This document shows, piece after piece, positions 1 through 8,466 of a stretch of DNA of 29,257 nucleotides; position 1 is the first letter of the stretch; the number at the start of each line of letters is the position of its first letter. A program made the position numbers and the translations under genes. Source of the DNA: Ramazzottius varieornatus (taxonomy: Eukaryota; Tardigrada; Eutardigrada; Parachela; Ramazzottiidae); assembly GCA_001949185.1 (NCBI GenBank), contig BDGG01000011.1:1317872-1347128 (forward strand), written 5' to 3'. Below the pieces are notes generated by a model that did no database searches, had not been told where the DNA came from, and worked only from the letters and a program-made list of their open reading frames with translations.

Positions 1-7
1 ATCTTAC

Positions 8-372
8 TTGAACCGGGCTTTTCCACTTCACGGACAACGTGGGTCATGCCCGCCTTGAAGGCCAGGAAGGCGGTGAGGTGGATGGGCTTTTTCTGGTCAT
101 CTTTGGGGAAGGCTTTGACGCGGCCACGGATTCCCCTCGCTCGACGCTTGGGCGCAAAGCCCATCGAGCCATGCCGGGGCGCCGAGAACTTTCGGTGAGA
201 CTGCAGTCACATAAAAGCATGTTGACATCCGAACTGACAAGGAAGCCAGGAGGAAACCACTCGATAAGGAGAACTGCGATCAAGAGGAATAGGAGGGATC
301 GTCGCTGTAGACAGAATCCAAGCTTCAAGGCACAAGATATCTCCTCTCCCGCTTCATCGCTGCACTTACCAT
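8..372 (-). CDS. RPL3: 60S ribosomal protein L3 (uL3), 5' part
   Basis: uL3 is a structural protein of the large ribosomal subunit, near the peptidyl-transferase centre. Two coding exons are visible: 370-372, which holds only the start ATG and is followed at once by GTAAGT, and 8-200. The intron 201-369 ends in CTGCAG. The joined product begins [18 protein letters not shown] and continues with [15 protein letters not shown] and [16 protein letters not shown], which is the conserved uL3 N-terminus. The exon at 8-200 ends in phase 1 at a GTAAGAT donor reaching the window edge, so the gene continues to the left. Having only the initiator Met in exon 1 is known for RPL3 in other animals, which supports this start. 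The family and frame are certain; the transcription start is not resolved. Confidence 0.95.
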
Positions 373-1046
373 TCTCTTCACGAATCACGACGAGACGATC
401 TTCAATTGCTTCCCACTTCTATAGTCACCGGAAACCTCCAAAGCAAGAGGACAGACCGCCGAAAGAAAACTTCCACAGTGGGATACGAGTCACTCCTATG
501 GGTTAGGGGCGCAGTAGTAGACACTATGAAATTTCTGAAGAGCCAGAAAAATTTATTGCGAGTTTGCGACGTTTCTCATTCTAAATACTTGTTTCCTGAA
601 AAGTGAGTGATTACGTCACAACAATTGCCTGTAGTCTATGTGTTCTTTCATTCAGCCTGGTGACGTCCCGCCGACGCAGCTGGGAAGCCGAATATAGGCT
701 AATTTGGCTTGACAGTTGAGTTGACACACGGCATGCAACTTGCAGGACACACTTTCGCATCTTGAGTCTTGACGTTCCCAGAGCTCCCGAAAGTACCAAA
801 CGAAAACTGAGTATCACATCGTTTCCCACGAATCCAAACTACAGGAGAACTAAATTAACGTCGCGCAATTTAGCGCACCTGTTCACAGCAAACACAGTAG
901 CGTAGATAGTAGAGAGTGAAGCTTCAGACGGTAATCAGAGTACAAGACGGATATAGAACGAAAGCGATATCAAATGGGCTACAGGAAAGCAGAACCAGCA
1001 GGGACTCATTGTTTCAAAGTCTAGATATTACTTCTACGAGTAAATC
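373..1046. other. Intergenic stretch between ADRM1 and RPL3
   Basis: These 674 bases lie between the ADRM1 stop and the RPL3 start, both on the minus strand. They must hold the ADRM1 3' UTR and the RPL3 promoter. I see no convincing AATAAA in the minus sense close to the ADRM1 stop, no hairpin element and no supportable ORF. Confidence 0.5.
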
Positions 1047-3510
1047 TCAGTCGACAGACATTTCTTCGTCATCGTTGCCGGGTTTATCCTGCGGTCCTCC
1101 AGCTCCACTTCCCGGCGCACGCGCTCCCGTCCCACTTGTGGCCTTCTGGCTCTCCTTGTTCTTCTCCAAGGCCCTCACAAACGCTTCGAAATCTGCGAAG
1201 CACACATTTAAACATGCTTTAACTCACACGGACGGTTGGAAGCCCGGCAAAGAACCTTGTCAAGATCGTGTTCCCGAATGGCGCATGCTACTAGCCAATA
1301 CACTGGAAACGTGCGCCACTCGGAAAAACTAAACTGATCGTATGAGTTTGCCGAGCTCCCATTTCATGCGCGATGCCAGATTCCCACCTCCATTATTCGC
1401 AGCCTGTACGGCTTCCGTACCCAGGTTGAATTCTTGGATGAGCGGACCCAGCTGACGAGTCTCGAAAGCCGAAGCGAAGGATTGCACGGCCTGAAACCGC
1501 AGATGGTATACATGTCAACGACTCTCAATGCAATTCTTCGAAAACGATGAGTTCGAAGCATTTATACCTGTTGGAACTGCGGACTTTGAACAGTGTTCAT
1601 GACTTCGTCGCCAGTCTGGGGGATCAGTGCGTCCTGAGGAAGGTGCGGAGTGAGGCGTTGGACGAAAGCCGGGTTGGACAAGATAGGCAACAGCAACGCT
1701 TGGGAGAATGCCGATGTCCAGTCTACTGGCGGCGCTTGCGCCGCCGCTGAAAGACGAGAAGATAAGCTTCGAAGAAGGTTCTTATGTTTAAGAAGGAAAT
1801 CGAAAGCTTGCAATCAGCAACCGAATTCTACAAGAATGGTTTCCCAAGTGGCGCACTTTTTCCGGGGTTACAGTACTGACTGAAACGTGTGCCACTCGAA
1901 GAAGCAATTTCGTCGAGCTTTCAAGTCTGTTTGCTGAAGTTTCAATTTTGACCTACGTTGGACCGAGCCGAAAATGTTCTGCAAGTCCGACAGCTGAATC
2001 TTGGTTCCAGTCTTCCCAGCCGCATTGGACGGTCGTGGTAGCTTGGTGGGAGCTCCCTGTGCACCACCACCACCAGCTGCTGCAGTACCCATGGTAGCGG
2101 TGGGTCGAGCCACCGCCGGAGTAAGTGTCCCGGAAGTCACTGCAGTGGCGTCGGCACGCGGAGTGGCTGGCTGCGGTGTCCCTCGCAGACCTTGCAGGAG
2201 ACTGCCTGCGCCACTGCTGCTGAAGAGCTGCGCCAGTTGGTTACGATCGACGTTACCACCGAGAATCTCTTGCAGCATGTTGTCATCTAGAGAATAAGAA
2301 GCATCAGACTAAGACTTCAGACTGGAAGGCCAGCAAACGAAATAAGTTTGCTATCTTAAGTGGCGCAGACTCCTGAATAACGACAATGAGAAAGTGCGCC
2401 ACTTGCAATAACGATCTTGTACGTTTCGCCTGCGAACTATTCACTTCTCAAAAGCCCATTGGAAAGTGTAAAATCATTCGCTTCAACTATTATCGGCATC
2501 GGTAACCTTACCAATGCCAAGGTTCTGCAAATCGGACTGCAAGCCTCCATCACCGCCACTGGAACTGCTCCGTGCCGGTGTCTTCCCCGAAAGACAATCC
2601 TGCACCTTCTTGAACAGCTCTTCGTCCTTGGTGGCATCAAATTCCTGCGAGAAAACAAAACGTGTCAGCGAATATCGGAAAAACAGAATTTTCCAACTCC
2701 AAGATTGCCTAAGAGCGAAACAGCGACTACAGTACCGACACGGAAGTACAGTACTGTATTCCCTCGATGGTTTCGCGAATTACGTCATGACGCCAGTAAA
2801 CTATACCCGCACCGACATCACTGATTGTCTGATTGTCGCCCATCACGGAGCCTTGATTAGCGAGTAAACGTTGATTGAAGACACAGGCATTTTCCATCCC
2901 CGCCGGGTAACATTTGCGTCAAGTGATTCGCGAAACCATCGAGGGAATACTGTACTGTATAGTCTCCCGAAATTCACGTACGTCACCCATTAAGAGTGTA
3001 AAACTAGACGGTAAGACTCCAATGATTTGAGTCAGTGACGTACGTGAATTTCGGGAGAGCATACAGTACCATTCATCAGGCACTGATTTGATTTGATTGG
3101 TTAAAGACTAATGGGTACACTGCCAACCACAAACCTGCATCCAGTAAAACAGCTTCCTTCCGGTAGCTTTCACTCGCAGCAGAAAGACTCGTCCTGTGGT
3201 GCACTGCGGAACTTTCTTCAGCTCTACATCGTTCGGCATGATAATTAAGTCCTAGACGAACACATCGAACCATCAAATAATTGGCAGAAAGTAAACAGAA
3301 AGATCTGGCGCGTACTTCTTCGGGACTGGTGGCGGAGCGTTCTCGCCAGCAGAAATGTGGTAGGTCATCGTCGCCTTTGTTGACGTAGACCATGCCTTTC
3401 CGAGGATCAGCCGTGACTGTAGATCCTTCCATGGTCATCCTACCAGCCTTGAACTCCACCATGTAACGGGAGCTACCACGTTGTTGCGCTTGCCGTCCGA
3501 ATAACGCCAT
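1047..3510 (-). CDS. ADRM1: Proteasomal ubiquitin receptor ADRM1/Rpn13
   Basis: ADRM1 sits on the 19S proteasome cap, binds ubiquitin through its Pru domain, and recruits the deubiquitinase UCH37 through its C-terminal DEUBAD domain. Seven minus-strand exons close in phase: 3316-3510, 3135-3251, 2512-2644, 1957-2286, 1568-1746, 1388-1490 and 1047-1192, giving 400 residues (human 407). The Pru domain covers about residues 1-125 ([59 protein letters not shown]). A Gly/Ala/Pro/Thr-rich linker follows. DEUBAD begins near residue 245 ([11 protein letters not shown]) and includes [18 protein letters not shown] and [20 protein letters not shown]. The acidic tail DDEEMSVD resembles that of vertebrate ADRM1. 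The start at 3510 opens directly into the Pru domain. Three introns carry the AAGTGGCGCA hairpin and a fourth holds two inverted repeats. The gene appears intact. Confidence 0.95.
1271..1327. repeat. AAGTGGCGCA-family hairpin, copy 1
   Basis: Lies in the last ADRM1 intron (1193-1387). The left arm is AATGGCGCATG, the centre contains AGCCAATA, and the right arm is CGTGCGCCACTC. The arms are slightly diverged. Confidence 0.75.
1840..1905. repeat. AAGTGGCGCA-family hairpin, copy 2
   Basis: Lies in the ADRM1 intron 1747-1956. The left arm is TTCCCAAGTGGCGCAC and the right arm CGTGTGCCACTCG. The loop differs from other copies and contains CAGTACTG. Confidence 0.8.
2355..2409. repeat. AAGTGGCGCA-family hairpin, copy 3
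   Basis: Lies in the ADRM1 intron 2287-2511. The left arm is TTAAGTGGCGCAG and the right arm GTGCGCCACTTG, about 30 bases apart. Confidence 0.8.
2747..2959. repeat. Inverted repeat A in an ADRM1 intron (34-bp arms)
   Basis: Arm 2747-2780 and the reverse complement of arm 2926-2959 agree at 33 of 34 positions. They begin TACAGTAC and share CCCTCGATGGTTTCGCGAAT. The 145-base interior shows no coding frame. The size and long near-perfect arms suggest a non-autonomous DNA transposon (MITE-like). No target duplication is evident. Confidence 0.8.
2955..3066. repeat. Inverted repeat B, sharing its edge with repeat A
   Basis: Arm 2955-2986 and the reverse complement of arm 3035-3066 agree at 30 of 32 positions, with the core GTGACGTACGTGAATTTCGG. 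The left arm starts inside the last five bases of repeat A, so the two hairpins overlap at CTGTA. The interior is 48 bases and non-coding. Confidence 0.8.
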
Positions 3511-4007
3511 CTCCGAGAGTTTTCGAGGAGAAGAGTCCTGAAACGAAGGGCCACCCCTCAATAAGCTACAGGGAATTCGTTGGGCTAGCTACTAACTTAC
3601 TCTACACAGTGGTGATATCCTGAAGTCCAGGTTCCAGAGCGATTCGATGGGAGAAAGAGAGATTATGTTACTCGTGGAAGAAATGCTAAATGACATGACA
3701 ATCTCGCGGCTCATAAATCAATAATCATTCGATCACCTCGAAATCAAGGCCCATTTTTCGCCGCACTGGTCGACCCTGGACAGCCCGACAGAGACGTCTC
3801 GCCGACCGGTTGTCTAACAGTGGTGCTTCAGCTCGGCTCAAGGTCGAGGCGGACCGAGTTGGTCCGAAAGCTGCTCAAGGCGGCATCAGCTGTTTCCGCC
3901 CAGACAAAAGAACTATTTGCTGGAATCTAACTTCGGAGTTTCGGACAGCGCTCTTCGTTACTTTAATCTCCGAACACAAACCTCCGTGTTTTTTCTGGTG
4001 TAGAAAA
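3511..4007. promoter_or_regulatory. Divergent promoter region, ADRM1 / RNF14-like
   Basis: These 497 bases separate two head-to-head genes, so both promoters must lie here or in their UTRs. I see no clear TATA box and no repeat. This is placed by position only. Confidence 0.5.
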
Positions 4008-6543
4008 ATGGCAAGGCTCGATTATACCATCGTTCTCAGCTCCGATTCCGAAGTGGAAGTCAACAGCTCCATCATTGAGCTGGATCAAGACGACGCCCGA
4101 CCATCCAGAATTGCCCACGGCCAGGCATTTTCTTCCCTCTCGATCACCGACATCGAGAAACGTCGCGCCGAAGTGGACGCTCTAAAGGCTGCCTACGGTG
4201 AGGATGAGGGCGGATGGGGTGTCAAGACTACATCCGTCAAGGTAGCAACCAAGACATCGTCTCTTGTGTGTCCATCAGTGTCATGCTCGTCTTGAACCGC
4301 AAGTTCAGTCGCTCCAGCAACTTCGGACTGGATATCAAGATGGGCCCTAGTAAACCAGTGTTCGAGAATTATCGAGCTTTCTCTCCTCTTCGTCTGAAGA
4401 TCGAATTGTCAGTTCAGAAGAACGAAGCGACCTTCGTCGTGAATGCCTCGTGGCTCTTGAAGGATCACGTAAGACAACATTTCCGTTTGTTTACATTACA
4501 TACTAACATTACTCATCATACCCACATTACTGACATGTGATCGCTCTCTCGAGTGGCGCACGTTTCCATTGGTACTGATGAGATGGTGCGCCACTTTTGA
4601 AACCGATCTGGGGGAATTTCAACCGCTGACGTCCCACTGTTTTCAGACCAAACGCTTGAAAACTGAGCTCGAAAAGAGGTTCTTCAAGGCTCGCTCTCTT
4701 CTTCCGGTCATAGAGTGGCTGAAAGAGGACATTCTTCAGTTTCTGAAGCTTTTCAAGAAGAACCAACTGACTTACGCCACTCCGGAGACGGACGACTGGC
4801 AGTCGCACTACATCGCCCACCGGGACCCGCTGACTATCCACATGCTCTTCGAGGGAATGGCCGACAAAGTGGCCTTGCTCGAAGGCTCCGAACTGGTCAA
4901 AGCGGGAACCTTCGACTGTCCTATCTGCTACGATCACAAGTCCAGTATGGCGGCGGTGATCTTTCCCCAGTGCAAACACCACTTCTGTCGAGGATGCGTC
5001 TCGCAGGACTTGAGTCTCAAGATGGACAGCTGAAAGACCTCAAGTGCCTTGAACACAAGTGCAACAGTATGGTCGACATGAATATGATACGAGGAAGTTA
5101 CAAAAATTGTAACATTTACTGGAATTTACATCCCGAAAGAAATATTCCGTTTAGAGACCCAACACTGATTCTGCTTCTTACAGCTGAAGTTGTAGGTGGA
5201 CATCTCGACATTCAATCGCTATTGTGACTTGACGACGGACCGGTTCTTGGACGAAAGGTACAAGGCAACCTGGTACAAAACATTACATATGAAAATGTGT
5301 TGACTTTATCTTGAACTTAATTTTATTTAATACTCGTAACCAGGAAGCCTAGCTTATGCTAGGCTTCTTTTTGTTTGTACACATCTTTTGGAACTTGAGA
5401 ACGAAAACCAATAAGTTCCGCTTTTCCACAAAAAAATAATAAAAATTTTGCAATGTTTTCTTTTCTGGCTAGCAAAACCGTAGTTCGTTGCCTCAAGAAG
5501 GAATGCAACGTCCCAATGGAACTGGCGCCGGATGCTCCACGCGAAGTTCGCTGTCCAACTTGTCGACACGACGTTTGCACCACCTGTAAGGCTGTCCCGC
5601 ATGTGGGTTCCCATGCTGGACCGATGGTACGTGGATAATTACCCTTCTTCTCACTTGGGAGCTCACCAAACAAACTCGACAAAATCGTTTCTCAAGTGGC
5701 GCATGCTTCCATTGTTGTTGGCTGAAGGTGCGCGCCGCTTGAAAAAGCGCTTCTGTCGAGTTTGTTTGGCGAGCCTTATTTTTCATTACAGTGTGGCGAA
5801 GTGGATGAATAAAAGTTTATTTTATTTGCAGACCGAAAAAAGCAAATTCGAGAAGAAAGGAGGGCAGCTAGCGAAGCTGGGCGTGAAGCCTTGAAGAAAC
5901 GAATAGGAGCCGACAACGTCAAGTTCGCCCTGGAGGACGCAGAGTCCGAAGAATGGATCAGTAAGAACGCCAAGTCCTGCCCGAAGTGCAATACACCCAT
6001 CCAGGTAAGGTTTTCTTCTGCAACTCGAAATGTATATTCGACAAAGAAACTTGACCGGATCGGTTCTTCCAGCGGCGCAAATCTCCAGCTCATAAAAATG
6101 AAAACGTGCGCGCTTGGGGAAAAAATTTTCCCGAATTTTCAAAGTGGCGCAGGCTTCCATCCAATAACAATCAGAGTGTGCGCCACTTGAAAAACTAATC
6201 TCGCCGAGTTTGTTTGCCAGGTTTTTTGAAAATGGTGCAAGGTGGAGCTGAGAACATGACAGGTGAAATTTTCGGGTAGAAATCTGACGGGTGTAACAAG
6301 ATGGTGTGCACAGCCAAAGGTTGCAAGACCTACTTCTGCTGGTTGTTTGGTAAGCGGTTGGACAGCCTGAAGCCCTACGAACACTTCTTGCAAGCGGGTA
6401 ACGGGGCCTGTAGCGGCATGCTGTATACTCGTATCGGGCCAGATGGCGCCCTTCAGCAAGTCCCCCAACCGTACATGGCTCCCGACGTCAACCGAATGCT
6501 GCAGCAGGCTCCTCCTGCGGGACACGTGCCGCCTAAACGATAA
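4008..6543 (+). CDS. RNF14: RNF14-like RWD-RBR ubiquitin ligase, frame disturbed
   Basis: RBR ligases take ubiquitin from an E2 onto a cysteine in RING2 before transferring it to substrate. An RWD domain opens the protein, with SITDIEKRRAEVDALKAAYG from the ATG at 4008. Exons: 4008 to about 4197 or 4241; about 4279-4468; 4648 to about 5090; 5196-5257; 5473-5630; 5832-6004; 6280-6543. RING1 has CPICYDHK and FPQCKHHFCRGC, the IBR has VVRCLKKECNVP and CPTCRHDVCTTC, and RING2 has CPKCNTPIQ then SDGCNKMVC, with the expected catalytic Cys in GCNKM. The alignment LVEAELFARY-like to VDISTFNRY supports the exon at 5196. Problems: the first intron cannot be closed in phase with good sites; frame 0 ends at a TGA at 5031-5033 while the RING1 continuation (QDGQLKDLKCLEHKC) is in another frame; and the usual Cys of FCWxC is Phe in YFCWLFGKR. 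The family call is firm; intactness is doubtful. Confidence 0.82.
4549..4599. repeat. AAGTGGCGCA-family hairpin, copy 4
   Basis: Lies in the RNF14-like intron 4469-4647. The left arm is CGAGTGGCGCACGTTTCCAT and the right arm GGTGCGCCACTTT. Confidence 0.8.
5344..5367. repeat. Perfect 10-bp hairpin followed by a T-run
   Basis: GAAGCCTAGC, then the loop TTAT, then GCTAGGCTTC, followed directly by TTTTTG. It lies in the RNF14-like intron 5258-5472 and is unrelated to the other hairpin families. The shape resembles a terminator or a very short RNA stem, but nothing else supports an RNA gene. Confidence 0.6.
5661..5774. repeat. AAGTGGCGCA-family element, copy 5, most complete
   Basis: Lies in the RNF14-like intron 5631-5831. 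Besides the core arms (CAAGTGGCGCATGCTTCCAT and GTGCGCGCCGCTTG), the outer arms also match: CACCAAACAAACTCGAC on the left against GTCGAGTTTGTTTGGCGAG on the right. This sets the full element at about 114 bp and shows that the core is the inner part of a longer terminal inverted repeat. Confidence 0.85.
6070..6219. repeat. AAGTGGCGCA-family elements, copies 6a and 6b in tandem
   Basis: Lies in the RNF14-like intron 6005-6279. Copy 6a runs from CAGCGGCGCAAATC to CGTGCGCGCTTGGGG; copy 6b from CAAAGTGGCGCAGGCTTCC to GTGTGCGCCACTTG. Copy 6b keeps the outer right arm CGAGTTTGTTTGCCAG seen in copy 5. Confidence 0.8.
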
Positions 6544-7181
6544 GTGCCCAAAAGAAGAGCCTATTTTTCCGTCTTGTATTTTTCGAGGATTTCAAGCACC
6601 GTTTCGTCTGACGTACTATTGAAGCTCCAAAAGGTTCTAATAATTTAGATGAATATTTTTTATATTCCTGAGAATATTTTTGCCCCATATACTGATTATT
6701 GGCAACTATTATAGAAAGTGAGCCGTCGACGTGTTTCCTTGTGGATTGTTACGGCAGCTGCCGAAAGTCCTTTCCTCGATCACACTTGTGACTGACTTTC
6801 AATGGTACCATTCCTCAGTGCTACTACAGTAGTAATAAAAGCTGAGGAAACCAATGGCGTAATAGGTCGAGGTGTACTGTTCGTCCACTGTCTCGCTTTC
6901 ACAATATCGCAGAGGTTCCCTCACAGAGAGAGAACGGCCCGGCACAGGAGAATACGTAGGCCATCATGGACTGGAACAAAACAACCTCTCTTGCAAACCC
7001 AATCACAATGGGGCACTGTAGATTCAAAGGGCTGGTAGGTATTGACAAACAAAAAATCGACTGGAGGAAAAACGACACGAGTTTTCGTTTCATTTACCAT
7101 AACGACAGAGTAGTTACAAGTTGCTGTTTCTGCGTGGCGAGGTAATATTGAGGTTGTTTTTACTCGCTTTGCATTTTTGAA
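6544..7181. other. Intergenic stretch, RNF14-like to F-box gene
   Basis: Both neighbours are on the plus strand, so this must hold the RNF14-like 3' UTR and the F-box promoter. An AATAAA occurs near 6834 but is almost 300 bases past the stop. Reading frames on either strand look non-coding. No repeat was seen. Confidence 0.4.
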
Positions 7182-8034
7182 ATGACAGTGACAAAGACGT
7201 TGGCGGAGAGCTATGTTGTCGACGAAGCTGATGCTTGTTCTGGCAAGCGTTTTTGTAGTGGCCTTCATTCGGCGAAGAAAGTGACGGCAGAAACGACGCC
7301 GCATACAGGACAGAAACCCGAATCAGTAGTTACGCTGACCGACTTGCCGCCCTTGCTTCTCCGTGAGATCTTCCAGCACATGCACCTGTACCAACGCCTC
7401 TATTACCGAACGTAAGTTTTCAGCACATCGGTCATTCACTTCGTTAAAATTTATCGAAGGAATCGTATGGGAAGTTGATAAATGTATTTAAGATGATTGT
7501 CCTCTCCAGTGGCGCACGCTCTCAGTGTTGATGGCAGGGCGTATCCGCCACTGGCGGAAACGATCAGGTCCCAGTCATTTGCCGGCGTCGTAATTTATAA
7601 GCATCACTGGATGACTGTTTGTAATGTTTTCTGATAGTGTTTGCAAGGACTGGAAAGACCTGCTGGATTCCCGGTCGCTGCGCGAGAAGCACGCCCTTGC
7701 TTTGCTCCCGATAGCAGTTGGATCATCAGTGGGTACAAGGGACTATGCATGTGAAATGTCCAAGGATTGTGGTAGGCCTTGGTGTCGATCCTTGTGGCAC
7801 GCTACCGAAATGGTGTGGCTAGTCGATCAAGTCTACATGTTGAATGAACGCGAGAATCATCAAAAAGAACTGACCGAACTCAAGACTGAGGTAGAAAAAT
7901 TTGTGTCTTGCTATGAATATATGGCCTTTAGCGGTCGGCTGGACGAAATGTTGACAAAGCACGTTGATCCACCCAAAACAACCAGCGTACCGTGTAAGAT
8001 TGTGGCCGAGAACCATGAGTCTTTCGTTGTCTAA
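7182..8034 (+). CDS. F-box protein, two exons
   Basis: F-box proteins link substrates to SCF (Skp1-cullin) ubiquitin ligases. Exons 7182-7411 and 7638-8034 join in phase (donor CGAAC|GTAAGT, acceptor CTGATAG|T) to give 208 residues. The F-box spans the junction, about residues 50-95: TLTDLPPLLLREIFQHMHLY, then RLYYRT from exon 1 and VCKDWKDLLDSRSL from exon 2, which fits the LP-LLxEIF ... VCKxW pattern. The roughly 50-residue N-terminus is low in structure. The C-terminal part has an acidic/basic helix (NERENHQKELTELKTEVEKF) and no WD40, LRR or Kelch repeat, so no substrate class can be named. An AATAAA lies 33 bases after the stop. The intron carries a hairpin element. Confidence 0.8.
7504..7557. 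repeat. AAGTGGCGCA-family hairpin, copy 7
   Basis: Lies in the F-box gene intron 7412-7637. The arms are CCAGTGGCGCACGC and GCGTATCCGCCACTGG. Confidence 0.75.
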
Positions 8035-8066
8035 TAATCACACTTATTTCTTTTTGTTTTCGTTCC

Positions 8067-8072
8067 AATAAA
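8067..8072 (+). terminator. Polyadenylation signal AATAAA of the F-box gene
   Basis: Canonical AATAAA beginning 33 bases after the TAA at 8032-8034, in a T-rich context. Confidence 0.7.
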
Positions 8073-8466
8073 TTTACCATAGGCTAATTACTCTTTTTCT
8101 ATGAAATAATTGTTACGAGGAATCACCACATGTTTTGAATATGTATTGCTTGTTTGAGATCAGTTTTTTGGAATATGTACCAAAAGGTAGTAGTAAACCG
8201 AGAGCGAGAAAGATCTTTACGATTACAAAATCGCTTGAATAGCGTATAGGTACCAGATTTTCAATTTTAAGAATGAGGTACTTCCTGGTCGGACTTGGCT
8301 GATTACGTCAAGCCGAAAAAAACCCAGCGCTCTGGTTTTCCCATTTTACGGACGAGGATGTCGACTGACGCCAGGCGTGGTGTGGTGGCAGACACAATCC
8401 AGAGTCGACATTATATTTTATGAGGCTCGTCAAAGTTTTATCGAGTACAAAAACGTTTCGTGCCTG
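8073..8466. other. Convergent gap, F-box gene to 4-TM gene
   Basis: The 3' ends of the F-box gene (plus) and the four-TM gene (minus) face each other here. There is no hairpin element. Minus-sense ATAAAA sequences occur near 8420-8445 and could serve the four-TM gene. No ORF is supported. Confidence 0.4.

Noticed and set aside
201-369. Possible C/D snoRNA in RPL3 intron 1 (GCGATGAA near the donor).
   Set aside because: RPL3 introns host snoRNAs in vertebrates, but there is no D box (CTGA) at the right place and no terminal stem.
39-506. 155-codon plus-strand ORF across the RPL3 5' region.
   Set aside because: Antisense shadow of the RPL3 exon and intron; no family resemblance.
531-551. ATGAAATTTCTGAAGAGCCA near 531 nearly matches the end of the SWIB gene near 21891 (about 19 of 21 bases).
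   Set aside because: The match stops at once on both sides. Several matches of this quality are expected by chance in a window of this size, so it is not evidence of a duplicated exon.
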